From NCBI GenBank assembly GCA_015233265.1, contig JADFXZ010000026.1, forward strand, positions 9,521 through 18,280: a stretch of 8,760 nt of DNA, written 5' to 3'. This DNA comes from Nitrospirota bacterium. Lineage in GTDB: Bacteria; Nitrospirota; Thermodesulfovibrionia; Thermodesulfovibrionales; Magnetobacteriaceae. Below, piece by piece: positions 1 through 6,305 of this stretch. The notes under the pieces were generated by a model. The model was given only the letters and a program-made list of their open reading frames with translations. It did no database searches and had not been told where the DNA came from. A program made the position numbers and the translations under genes. Position 1 is the stretch's first letter. Every line of letters starts with the position of its first letter.

Positions 1-351
1 CGAAGACTTTGCCGGCCCGCGACGTGTCCTGGCGTTCGTCTTTGTGCGCTGGCCTCTTACGGGAAGACCTAGCTTATGTCTGATCCCCCGGTAGCAGCCT
101 ATGTCCATCAATCTCTTTATGCTCATTGAGATCTCTTTCTTTAAGTCGCCCTCTACTTTAATGTCTCTGTCTATGACTGCCCTTATCTTTGCAACGTCAT
201 CGGCTGTCAGGTTGTTTACCCTAACGTTTGGGTCTACGCCTGTCTCGGCAATTATCATTTTCGAAGTTGCCCTGCCTATCCCGAATATCCTGGTCAGCCC
301 AATCTCTACTCTCTCTTTCTTAGGCAAATCCACGCCTGCTATTCTTGCCAT
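1..351 (-). CDS. rpsM: 30S ribosomal protein S13, C-terminal end cut off
   Basis: The first 117 codons are present and open to position 1; family members are about 120-126 residues, so only a few codons are missing. It begins MARIAGVDLPKKERVEIGLT, with the helix-two-turns-helix segment TRIFGIGRATSKMI (20-33) and the C-terminal signature CYRGIRHKLGLPVRGQRT (86-103), followed by the basic tail KTNARTRRGP. S13 lies in the small-subunit head, contacts the P-site tRNA through its tail and forms bridges to the large subunit through L5 and 23S rRNA. GAGGGG is 7 nt before the ATG. The last visible residues, AKSS, differ from the usual RKT-type tail. By synteny, rpsK, rpsD and rpoA would be expected beyond the window. 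Confidence 0.96.
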   Translation of the reverse strand, partial: MARIAGVDLPKKERVEIGLTRIFGIGRATSKMIIAETGVDPNVRVNNLTADDVAKIRAVIDRDIKVEGDLKKEISMSIKRLMDIGCYRGIRHKLGLPVRGQRTKTNARTRRGPAKSS

Positions 352-366
352 ATATAAACCCCTCTT

Positions 367-480
367 CTATCCTTGTCTTTGTTTATGCTTAGGATTTTCG
401 CAGATTACTCTGACAACTCCTTTCCTCTTTATCAGCTTGCACTTCGTACACATAGGTTTTACTGACGATCTTACTTTCAT
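367..480 (-). CDS. rpmJ: 50S ribosomal protein L36, zinc-binding type
   Basis: 37 residues, the smallest standard ribosomal protein. The minus strand translates as MKVRSSVKPMCTKCKLIKRK, then GVVRVICENPKHKQRQG. The zinc ligands Cys11, Cys14, Cys27 and His32 are all present, so this is the zinc-binding (C+) form. L36 binds 23S rRNA at the base of the L7/L12 stalk region and is a late assembly component. GGAGG (489-485) is 4 nt before the ATG. The gene is 13 bp after infA and 15 bp before rpsM, the usual start of the alpha-operon segment. Confidence 0.97.
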   Translation of the reverse strand: MKVRSSVKPMCTKCKLIKRKGVVRVICENPKHKQRQG

Positions 481-493
481 CGTTCCTCCAAAA

Positions 494-706
494 TTATTTA
501 TATGTTATTCTTCCCTTTGTCAAATCGTACGGTGACAGCTCTACCAGAACCTTGTCTCCTTGGAGAATCTTTATATAGTGTATCCTCATCTTGCCCGATA
601 CATAGGCCATTACCACCTGCTTGTTGTCTAACTCCACCTTAAACACAGCGTTTGGCAGTGCCTCCAGTATGGTTCCCTGTACTTCTATGTTATCTTCTTT
701 AGCCAT
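494..706 (-). CDS. infA: Translation initiation factor IF-1
   Basis: 70 residues, close to the usual 71-72. It is a single S1-like OB fold: MAKEDNIEVQGTILEALPNA (1-20), then VSGKMRIHYIKILQGDKV (36-53) and VELSPYDLTKGRITYK (55-70). IF-1 binds the A site of the 30S subunit and works with IF-2 and IF-3 in start-site selection. The C-terminus lacks the one or two extra basic residues seen in E. coli. The ATG at 706-704 is 14 bp after the map stop, with only a weak GGGA site 6-7 nt upstream. The order map-infA-rpmJ-rpsM is standard. Confidence 0.97.
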   Translation of the reverse strand: MAKEDNIEVQGTILEALPNAVFKVELDNKQVVMAYVSGKMRIHYIKILQGDKVLVELSPYDLTKGRITYK

Positions 707-720
707 TTTTTCCCATTTAA

Positions 721-1473
721 TTAATTTAACTGCGTTAAAATTCCGGCCTCATCGTCGGTAACCACAACTGTATGCTCAAAGTGCGCCGACAGAGACCCGT
801 CTGCCGTCACCGCCGTCCAGCCGTCACTCAATACCGCAACCTCGAAGCCCCCGGCGTTTACCATCGGCTCTATGGCCAGTACCATACCCTTTTTCAACCT
901 TGGCCCCTTATTGGGCAGACCATAATTCGGTATCTGCGGCTCCTCGTGCAGACTCCGCCCCACTCCGTGTCCCACAAACGCCCTCACTACCGAGTAACCG
1001 TTGCCCTCTACATGCACTTGAATCGAGTGCGATATGTCAGATACCCTGTTGTTTGCCCTTGCCTTTTCTATTCCCTTGTAGAGCGATTCCTTCGTAACAG
1101 CCAGCAGTTTCATAATCTCTTTGGAGACCTTCCCCACAGGATATGTCCACGCGCCATCTCCAATATACCCATCATACACAACACCTACATCAAGACTCAC
1201 AATATCGCCGTCTTTGAGTACCCTCTTTTTCGACGGTATACCATGTATCACCTCGTTGTTGACAGATATGCAGAGGTTCGCAGGATACCCCCTGTAACCC
1301 TTAAATGCCGATACCGCCTTGTTACTCTTTATTATTGCCTCCGCCCTCAGCTCTATATCCCGCGTCGTTATACCAGGGGCGATTATCTCCCCAAGCCGTA
1401 CCAGCGTCTCAGCCACTATTTTTGACGCCTTATCTATCTTGCTTATCTCCTCATCCGACTTTATTATTATCAC
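721..1473 (-). CDS. map: Type I methionine aminopeptidase (GTG start)
   Basis: 250 residues, the compact type I form without an N-terminal extension. It removes the initiator methionine from nascent proteins after deformylation, when the second residue is small. All five metal ligands of the pita-bread fold are present: Asp95 (VSLDVG), Asp106 (GDGAWT), His169 (VGHG), Glu202 (IEPM) and Glu233 (HFEHT). The substrate-side histidines His77 (IHGIP) and His176 are also kept. The start is GTG at 1473-1471, giving the typical MIIIKSDEEISKIDKASKIVAE; TAA is in frame three codons upstream. The nearest good Shine-Dalgarno (AGGAG at 1495-1491) is 17 nt away within the secY end, so initiation probably depends on coupling to secY, 13 bp upstream. 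adk, found between secY and map in many bacteria, is absent. Confidence 0.97.
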   Translation of the reverse strand: MIIIKSDEEISKIDKASKIVAETLVRLGEIIAPGITTRDIELRAEAIIKSNKAVSAFKGYRGYPANLCISVNNEVIHGIPSKKRVLKDGDIVSLDVGVVYDGYIGDGAWTYPVGKVSKEIMKLLAVTKESLYKGIEKARANNRVSDISHSIQVHVEGNGYSVVRAFVGHGVGRSLHEEPQIPNYGLPNKGPRLKKGMVLAIEPMVNAGGFEVAVLSDGWTAVTADGSLSAHFEHTVVVTDDEAGILTQLN

Positions 1474-1486
1474 AATTAATTAAAAG

Positions 1487-2791
1487 CTATCTCCTGCCTT
1501 TTATCCTTCCCTTTTTCAACAGTCCGTCATACGACCTTGTCAACAGATGTGACTCAATCTGCGAGACCGTGTCAAGGGCAACCCCGACAACTATCAATAA
1601 AGACGTTCCTCCAAAGTAAAACGGCACATTAAACTTGCTTATCAATATGCTTGGCAGCACACAGACTATAGACAGATATATAGCCCCCACAAACGTCAAG
1701 CGCGACAACACCCGAAATATATAATCCGAGGTATTCTTACCTGGCCGAATACCAGGTATATAGCCACCGTATTTCTTCAGATTATCCGCAATATCCACCG
1801 GATTAAACACGATTGCGGTATAGAAATAGCAGAAAAACACTATCATAGCTACATACAATAAGTCATGCACGACAGAGCCCGGGGCAAGCTGCTTTGCAAA
1901 TGACTGCACCCAGGGTATCGCTATAAATCCAGCAATGGTTGCCGGAAACATGATGATAGATGAGGCAAATATCGGAGGTATTACCCCAGAGGTGTTTATC
2001 TTAAGCGGCAGGTGCGTACTCTGCCCGCCGTACATCTTCCTGCCTACAACACGCTTTGCATACTGAACGGGGATTTTTCTCTGCCCCCGTTCCATGAAAA
2101 TTATACCAGCAATAACGCCAACCATCAGGACAAAGACTATTACCATGACAATAATTGAAAGCTCACCGGCCTTTATCAGACGTCCCGTACTGACTACGGC
2201 GTTTGGAAGCCTTGCCACAATGCCAGCAAATATGATCAACGATATGCCATTTCCAAGACCCCGTTCGGTAATCTGCTCACCCAGCCACATGATAAACGTC
2301 GTACCGGCTGTCAGGGTAATCATCGTCACCAGCCGGAAGCCCCAGCCAGGATTGTGAATAAACTGCCCGTTAGCCATCGTCTCAAGCCCTACGGCTATAC
2401 CGAAGGACTGGATAAGACTGATTACTATAGTGCCGTATCGGGTGTACTGGGTTATCCTCTTGCGTCCCTCCTCACCCTCTTTTGCCAGCTTGCCAATAGC
2501 TGGGATAACAACTGTAAGGAGCTGAAAGATAATCGATGCGCTTATGTATGGCATGATACCCAGAGCAAATATAGTCACTCTGGAGAGCGCGCCGCCTGAG
2601 AACATATCGAAAAAGCCCATCAGTGCGCCACCCTTGTCAGTTAGAAACTTACTGAGCTGCTCGCCGTCGATTCCTGGGGTAGGCACATGAGCGCCTATTC
2701 TATAAACGGTCAACAGTGCAAACGTAAAATACAGCCTTTTTTTCAGTTCCTCTATTCTAAAGATATTCTGAATACTGCCTAATACACTCAA
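1487..2791 (-). CDS. secY: Protein translocase subunit SecY (TTG start)
   Basis: 434 residues, normal for bacterial SecY. This is the channel-forming subunit of the SecYEG translocon in the inner membrane; it moves unfolded proteins out, driven by SecA, or inserts membrane proteins cotranslationally. Ten membrane segments are expected. Visible landmarks are YRIGAHVPTPGID (30-42, TM1), the plug and TM2 region GGALSRVTIFALGIMPYISA (66-85), EQITERGLGNGIS (172-184), cytoplasmic loop MERGQRKIPVQYAKR (233-247), GGYIPGIRPGKNT (342-354, the C5 loop that meets SecA and the ribosome) and the basic C-tail KKGRIKGRR. The start is TTG at 2791-2789: an in-frame TGA lies two codons upstream and AGAGGG is 7 nt away. 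A nine-codon mini-ORF ends across this start. Confidence 0.98.
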   Translation of the reverse strand: MSVLGSIQNIFRIEELKKRLYFTFALLTVYRIGAHVPTPGIDGEQLSKFLTDKGGALMGFFDMFSGGALSRVTIFALGIMPYISASIIFQLLTVVIPAIGKLAKEGEEGRKRITQYTRYGTIVISLIQSFGIAVGLETMANGQFIHNPGWGFRLVTMITLTAGTTFIMWLGEQITERGLGNGISLIIFAGIVARLPNAVVSTGRLIKAGELSIIVMVIVFVLMVGVIAGIIFMERGQRKIPVQYAKRVVGRKMYGGQSTHLPLKINTSGVIPPIFASSIIMFPATIAGFIAIPWVQSFAKQLAPGSVVHDLLYVAMIVFFCYFYTAIVFNPVDIADNLKKYGGYIPGIRPGKNTSDYIFRVLSRLTFVGAIYLSIVCVLPSILISKFNVPFYFGGTSLLIVVGVALDTVSQIESHLLTRSYDGLLKKGRIKGRR

Positions 2792-2804
2792 TAGTCAACC
2801 CTCT
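2792..2804 (-). promoter_or_regulatory. Shine-Dalgarno site for the TTG start of secY
   Basis: The minus strand reads AGAGGG (2804-2799), a 7-nt spacer TTGACTA, then TTG. The in-frame TGA within the spacer excludes an upstream start, so the site supports TTG. It also falls inside a short open frame that ends at the TTG. Confidence 0.75.
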
Positions 2805-2820
2805 GCATATATTTCATTCT

Positions 2821-3285
2821 CTAACCCAGGACTACTGCCTGTCCTCCGCTTGCGGTTATCTTCTGCGCCGCCATCTTACTAAACACATTAGCCTTTATAA
2901 CTACAGGGTGCTTCAACTCTCCCGTTGCCAGCACCTTTAGTCCTGCGTGGAGCTTCTTTATAATCCCATACTTATATAACAGTTCAGGCGTTACCTCTTG
3001 TCCGTTATCTATGACTCCGGACTCTATTTTGTCCTCTATGTCCTGAATATTTATAATTGCCCATTTGACCTTGAACAGATGATTTTTAAAGCCCCGCTTT
3101 GGCAGTCTTCTCTGAAGGGGCATCTGACCGCCTTCAAAACCACGGGCAACGCCGCCGCCTGAGCGTGCCTTTTGACCCTTGTGTCCTTTACAGGATGTCT
3201 TTCCGTGCCCACTGCCACAGCCACGGCCTACACGTTTGTTATTCTTTGCGCTGCCTTCTTTAGGGGCGAGCTCATCTAATCTCAC
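2821..3285 (-). CDS. rplO: 50S ribosomal protein L15 (GTG start)
   Basis: 154 residues, slightly longer than the common 144-150. The extended glycine/lysine-rich N-terminal arm, KRVGRGCGSGHGKTSCKGHK (17-36) to RSGGGVARGFEGGQMPLQRRLPKRGF (41-66), threads through 23S rRNA. The globular C-terminal domain ends with FSKMAAQKITASGGQAVVLG (135-154). L15 is a late large-subunit assembly protein. The start is GTG at 3285-3283, giving MRLDELAPKEGS as in relatives. It follows a 133-bp leader with a tandem repeat array, so L15, SecY and downstream genes are less tightly coupled to the upstream genes than the rest of the operon. Confidence 0.97.
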   Translation of the reverse strand: MRLDELAPKEGSAKNNKRVGRGCGSGHGKTSCKGHKGQKARSGGGVARGFEGGQMPLQRRLPKRGFKNHLFKVKWAIINIQDIEDKIESGVIDNGQEVTPELLYKYGIIKKLHAGLKVLATGELKHPVVIKANVFSKMAAQKITASGGQAVVLG

Positions 3286-3300
3286 AGTTATCTATCCTCC
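3286..3300 (-). promoter_or_regulatory. Shine-Dalgarno site for the GTG start of rplO
   Basis: The minus strand reads GGAGGATAGATAACT before GTG, with the GGAGG core at 3300-3296 and a 10-nt spacer. It directly abuts the tandem repeat array, and the array units resemble it (AAGGATGGAGG), suggesting the array grew by duplication of the leader region. Confidence 0.75.
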
Positions 3301-3418
3301 ATCCTTATTGGCCTTCATCCTTATCGGCCTCCATCCTTATCGGCCCCATCATTTGGCATCCCTTATTGGCATAATATATTATCATCCGCTATCGGAAGTC
3401 CTGTCTTTGGCCGCTGTT
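3286..3418 (-). repeat. rpmD-rplO gap with 16-bp tandem repeat array
   Basis: The longest non-coding stretch here (133 bp). Three tandem 16-bp copies lie at 3300-3315, 3316-3331 and 3332-3347; on the plus strand they share CATCCTTAT, then T/C, then GGCC plus two variable bases. A fourth, degenerate copy with a one-base insertion is at about 3357-3372. In the mRNA sense each unit contains the self-complementary GGCC and a Shine-Dalgarno-like AAGGATG. The period is not a multiple of three and stops occur in all minus-strand frames, so it is not coding. A perfect 12-bp palindrome, ATAATATATTAT, is at 3371-3382. Confidence 0.85.
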
Positions 3419-3601
3419 TCAGGCTGCCTCAACCGGCTCTACCTTGACAAGATGGGACACCTTTCTAATCATGCCGTCTATCGCTAGGTTTTTCTTTTTT
3501 ATCACCGTCATGTGGCGCTTTCTCAGACCTAGCGCCCTCAGCGTATCGCGCATCCTATCATTTAGTCCTTCATAACTTCTCATCAACGTTATCTTAACCA
3601 T
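3419..3601 (-). CDS. rpmD: 50S ribosomal protein L30
   Basis: 60 residues, the usual bacterial length. It contains the L30 ferredoxin-like core: VKITLMRSYEGLNDRMRDTL, then LGLRKRHMTVIKKKN (24-38) and the closing strand MIRKVSHLVKVEPVEAA. L30 binds 23S rRNA on the large subunit; it is dispensable or missing in some bacteria. The ATG is 2 bp after the rpsE stop and has only a weak purine site (GCAGG) within rpsE, so translational coupling to S5 is likely. A 133-bp gap, the longest in the window, separates it from rplO. Confidence 0.97.
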   Translation of the reverse strand: MVKITLMRSYEGLNDRMRDTLRALGLRKRHMTVIKKKNLAIDGMIRKVSHLVKVEPVEAA

Positions 3602-3603
3602 AG

Positions 3604-4131
3604 TTATGCCTGCTTCACTGCGTCTTTAGTATTTTCACGAGCGGAGTCTTCGCCCCTGCCCCTCATTTTTAACACAACCTCAGGGTCCTTCAGCAGTGAC
3701 AGACCGTTAAAGGTCGCGCGCACCGCATTAAAGGCGTTCGTACTTCCGATGGACTTTGCCACTACGTTATGGATACCGGCAACTTCAAGTACCGCCCTGA
3801 CAGGGCCGCCAGCTATTAGGCCTGTTCCCTCTCTGCCTGGGTTTAGTACAACCACACCAGCCCCGTAGTGACCAATTATTCTGTGCGGTATAGTTGCGTC
3901 CTTCATTGGGAATTTAAATAATGATTTCTTTGCCTTTTCCACTGCCTTTCTAATTGCCTCTGGTACTTCGTTTGCCTTCCCCTTGCCGATTCCAACGATT
4001 CCCTCACCGTTACCTACAACTACGAGGGCGCTGAAGGAAAACCTCCGTCCGCCTTTGACTACCTTTGCCACACGGTTGATGAAGATGACCTTTTCCTGAA
4101 GCGTCAGCTCGCCCGGATCTATTCTACCCAC
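3604..4131 (-). CDS. rpsE: 30S ribosomal protein S5 (GTG start)
   Basis: 175 residues, normal for S5. The N-terminal double-stranded-RNA-binding fold covers about 12-76 (EKVIFINRVAKVVKGGRRFSF...) and the C-terminal domain starts near 85, with GREGTGLIAGGPVRAVLEVAGI (99-120). S5 sits near the decoding centre and mRNA entrance and affects accuracy. The VVKGGRR loop (24-30), where spectinomycin-resistance changes are known in other bacteria, looks unmodified. The family consensus near 97-103 is more often KPAxxGTG; here it is NPGREGTG. The start is GTG at 4131-4129, giving the expected MGRIDPGELTLQEKV. GGAGG is only 4 nt upstream, which is short. Its stop is 2 bp before rpmD. Confidence 0.97.
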   Translation of the reverse strand: MGRIDPGELTLQEKVIFINRVAKVVKGGRRFSFSALVVVGNGEGIVGIGKGKANEVPEAIRKAVEKAKKSLFKFPMKDATIPHRIIGHYGAGVVVLNPGREGTGLIAGGPVRAVLEVAGIHNVVAKSIGSTNAFNAVRATFNGLSLLKDPEVVLKMRGRGEDSARENTKDAVKQA

Positions 4132-4164
4132 TATACCTCCTGTTGGCCTGCTATGCCTGTCAAT

Positions 4165-4524
4165 TTAGAACTCAAGACCGGCCTCTCTTGCCGCCTCGGC
4201 AAGTGCCCTCACCCTGCCGTGATATTTAAACCCGCCTTTGTCGAATACCGCCTTGTTTATTCCCTTGTCCTTTGCCTTTTGCGCTATCAATGCACCGACT
4301 TTTTTTGCCGCGGCGATGTTGCCCTTGTGTCCGGCCTCTGTCCTTAGTGACTTTTCGAGGGTTGACGCGGCTGCAAGCGTGTGCCCGCTGGTGTCGTCTA
4401 TCATCTGCGCGTGCATGTGGCTCAGACTTTTATATACTGTCAGGCGCGGCCGCTCCTGAGTGCCGGTGACCTTTTTCCTGACGCGCTTGTGTCTTCTTTC
4501 TCTTAGTTCTATTTTCTCTATCAT
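4165..4524 (-). CDS. rplR: 50S ribosomal protein L18
   Basis: 119 residues, normal for L18. The arginine/lysine-rich N-terminus (RERRHKRVRKKV, 8-19) is followed by GTQERPRLTVYKS (21-33) and the C-terminal signature FDKGGFKYHGRVRALAEAAREAGLEF split over 94-119. L18 works with L5 and (where present) L25 to hold 5S rRNA in the central protuberance; the basic N-terminal arm contacts 5S rRNA. The family more often has DRGGYLYHGR, so the KGGF variant is conservative. GAGG lies about 10 nt before the ATG. It is followed by rpsE after 33 bp. Confidence 0.98.
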   Translation of the reverse strand: MIEKIELRERRHKRVRKKVTGTQERPRLTVYKSLSHMHAQMIDDTSGHTLAAASTLEKSLRTEAGHKGNIAAAKKVGALIAQKAKDKGINKAVFDKGGFKYHGRVRALAEAAREAGLEF

Positions 4525-4550
4525 TAACTTAAGACCTCGCTCCGTTTATA

Positions 4551-5093
4551 TTACTTTGTCCCAGTCTTGCCAGGTTTTAGCTTAATTGACTCATTGGCGT
4601 ATCTTATACCCTTGCCTTTATAGGCATCGGGCGGCCTGATGCTCCTAATATTTGCGGCCATCTGCCCAAGCAGCTGCTTGTCTATCCCTTTGAGTGTCAG
4701 TTTTGTCTGCTTTTTATCTACTTCCGCCGTGATTCCCGCAGGCAGCTGAAATATAACCGGGTGAGAGTACCCCATTGCAAACTCTATTTTATCTTCCTTC
4801 ACCTGCGCCCTGTAGCCTACGCCAACCAGTTCCATATCCCTTGTGAATCCCTTTGAAACGCCCTCACACATGCTGTTTAACAGACTTCTTGTCAAACCAT
4901 GCAGCGACCTTTCGTTCTTTGAATCGCCTGCCCTCTCTACAGTCAGGGTATTGCCGTTAACGACCAGCTTCATTAAATCTGGAACGCTCCAGCTCAGCTG
5001 CCCCTTCGCACCCTTGACAGTTACATCGCTGCCGCTGACCGTTATGTTTACCCCGCCTGGTATCTCAATTGGCTTCTTCCCTACCCTGGACAT
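4551..5093 (-). CDS. rplF: 50S ribosomal protein L6
   Basis: 180 residues, normal for L6. It begins MSRVGKKPIEIPGGVNITV and has two tandem L6 folds, roughly 1-81 and 82-180. The C-terminal signature PPDAYKGKGIRYANE is at about 154-168, with a basic tail GKTGTK. L6 lies at the base of the L7/L12 stalk next to the sarcin-ricin loop, near the factor-binding site. The ATG at 5093-5091 has GGAG 9 nt upstream. The gene follows rpsH by 22 bp and precedes rplR by 26 bp, the standard rpsH-rplF-rplR-rpsE order. Nothing unusual is seen. Confidence 0.98.
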   Translation of the reverse strand: MSRVGKKPIEIPGGVNITVSGSDVTVKGAKGQLSWSVPDLMKLVVNGNTLTVERAGDSKNERSLHGLTRSLLNSMCEGVSKGFTRDMELVGVGYRAQVKEDKIEFAMGYSHPVIFQLPAGITAEVDKKQTKLTLKGIDKQLLGQMAANIRSIRPPDAYKGKGIRYANESIKLKPGKTGTK

Positions 5094-5115
5094 CTCTTTG
5101 TTCTCCTTTTATATA

Positions 5116-5508
5116 CTACCAGATGTAGGCGATAACCTCTCCGCCCAATTTCTCGTTTCTGCATACACTGTCTGTCAATATCCCCTTGGGGGTTGTCATT
5201 ATTACTATTCCTACGCCAGCCATTATTTCATGCACATCCTTATATCCGGCATAGACGCGGCGGCCTGGCTTGCTGATACGCTTCAGACCGGTGATGATGC
5301 TCTTACTGTCAACATACTTCAGCGATATTCTCAGCACTCCTTGTTTCTTGTCCTTGAGTATCTTATATGCCCGAATAAATCCCTCTTCTTTGAGCAGCTT
5401 TGCTATCTCAAGCTTTATCCTCGAGGCTGGCACATCCACCTTCTCCGCCTTTATCATAATGGCGTTTCTCATTCTCGTCAACATGTCCGCTATTGGATCG
5501 GTCATCAT
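5116..5508 (-). CDS. rpsH: 30S ribosomal protein S8
   Basis: 130 residues as shown; starting at the second ATG (5505-5503) gives 129 and the more usual MTDPIADMLTRMRNA. Both ATGs are adjacent and share the upstream GGTGA, so either may be used. S8 features: RISKPGRRVYAG (77-88), GIVIMTTPKGILTD (100-113) and the conserved ending GGEVIAYIW. The segment is more often STSKG, so TTPKG is a mild variant. S8 binds the central domain of 16S rRNA and is essential to platform assembly. In E. coli it also represses spc translation by binding near the rplE start. I could not recognise an S8 target-site mimic at the rplX-rplE junction here by eye. Confidence 0.97.
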   Translation of the reverse strand: MMTDPIADMLTRMRNAIMIKAEKVDVPASRIKLEIAKLLKEEGFIRAYKILKDKKQGVLRISLKYVDSKSIITGLKRISKPGRRVYAGYKDVHEIMAGVGIVIMTTPKGILTDSVCRNEKLGGEVIAYIW

Positions 5509-5520
5509 ATCAAATCACCC

Positions 5521-5706
5521 CTACCAGCTCGACTTTATTACGCCGGGCACTTTTCCTTGCAATGCAAGCATCCTAAAACATATACGGCACATCCCAAACT
5601 TCCTCAGATAGCCCCTCGGCCTGCCGCACAGCTGGCACCGGTTATATGTCCTTACCTTAAACTTTGGAGCCCTTTTATTCTTCTCTATCAAACATGTCTT
5701 TGCCAT
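5521..5706 (-). CDS. rpsZ: 30S ribosomal protein S14, zinc-binding type (S14Z)
   Basis: 61 residues, the length of the short zinc-binding S14 form; the zinc-free form is about 89-101 residues. It reads MAKTCLIEKNKRAPKFKVR, then Cys24-x2-Cys27 and Cys40-x2-Cys43, and ends GVIKSSW. All four zinc ligands are present. S14 binds the 3' domain of 16S rRNA in the small-subunit head and is a late assembly protein. Many bacteria also keep a zinc-free paralogue elsewhere, controlled by the zinc repressor Zur; none is in this window. GGGG lies 4 nt before the ATG, a short spacing. The gene sits between rplE (51-bp gap) and rpsH (12-bp gap), the normal spc location. Confidence 0.98.
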   Translation of the reverse strand: MAKTCLIEKNKRAPKFKVRTYNRCQLCGRPRGYLRKFGMCRICFRMLALQGKVPGVIKSSW

Positions 5707-5757
5707 ATTACCCCTATCGCCCTGAATTTAATCTCATAATGAATTTTAACCGATATC

Positions 5758-6300
5758 TTATTCCCGAAACGGCATCCCGAATTCCTTCAGGAGCGCCTTG
5801 CCTTCTTTATCCTTGCCGGCTGATGTACAGATTACCACATTTAGGCCGTGCACCATGTTAACCTTGTCGTAGTCTATCTCAGGGAATATGAACTGCTCCT
5901 TTATCCCTATCGAATAATTCCCTCTACCGTCGAAGGATTTCCCCGATACGCCCTTAAAATCCCTTATACGTGGCAATGCCAGGCTAATGAATCTGTCTAA
6001 AAACTCATACATCCTGCTTCCACGAAGCGTTACCATACAGCCTATAGGCATACCCTTTCGCAGTTTAAACCCCGCGATGGATTTCTTCGCCTTCGTCACG
6101 ACCGACTTCTGTCCTGCAATCATGTCGAGTTCTTTTTGTGCGCTGTCGAGGAGCTTGATGTCATGAATCGCCTCGCCAAGCCCGACATTCAACACAATCT
6201 TCTGAAGCTTGGGCACTTCCATCACATTCCTGTATGAAAACGCCTTTGTCAGGGCCGGTATTATCTCTTCTTTATATTTTTTTTCTAATCTGGGTAACAT
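5758..6300 (-). CDS. rplE: 50S ribosomal protein L5
   Basis: 180 residues, matching the usual 178-181. Signatures: LQKIVLNVGLGEAIHD (32-47), AGQKSVVTKAKKSIAGFKLR (62-81), PIGCMVTLRG (85-94) and FDGRGNYSIGIKEQFIFPEID (123-143). L5 binds 5S rRNA and contacts the P-site tRNA and the small-subunit head. The start is taken as ATG 6300-6298 (MLPRLEKKYKEEIIPAL), because family members begin here. An in-frame ATG at 6327-6325 would add nine residues (MQGGHGLTA) with no family counterpart, and that stretch itself carries the strong AAGGAGG. That Shine-Dalgarno sits 16 nt from the chosen ATG, farther than ideal, so coupling to rplX termination 5 bp away may assist initiation. Confidence 0.97.
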   Translation of the reverse strand: MLPRLEKKYKEEIIPALTKAFSYRNVMEVPKLQKIVLNVGLGEAIHDIKLLDSAQKELDMIAGQKSVVTKAKKSIAGFKLRKGMPIGCMVTLRGSRMYEFLDRFISLALPRIRDFKGVSGKSFDGRGNYSIGIKEQFIFPEIDYDKVNMVHGLNVVICTSAGKDKEGKALLKEFGMPFRE

Positions 6301-6305
6301 AGCCG

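Noticed and set aside
772..1425. Plus-strand open frame of 217 codons opposite map
   Set aside because: Arg/Tyr/Pro-rich translation typical of antisense reading; map on the other strand has a full catalytic set.
3300..3372. CRISPR-like array
   Set aside because: Units are 16 bp, directly adjacent and without spacers; this is a simple tandem repeat.
3371..3395. Sigma-70-like -10 candidates (TATATT, TAATAT) in the rpmD-rplO gap
   Set aside because: No acceptable -35 hexamer at 16-18 bp, and AT-rich palindromic DNA gives such matches freely.
4843..5739. Long plus-strand open frame (298 codons) opposite rplF, rpsH and rpsZ
   Set aside because: It is antisense to three certain ribosomal genes, its translation shows no recognisable domain and odd composition, and it crosses several gene boundaries. 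It is a shadow frame.
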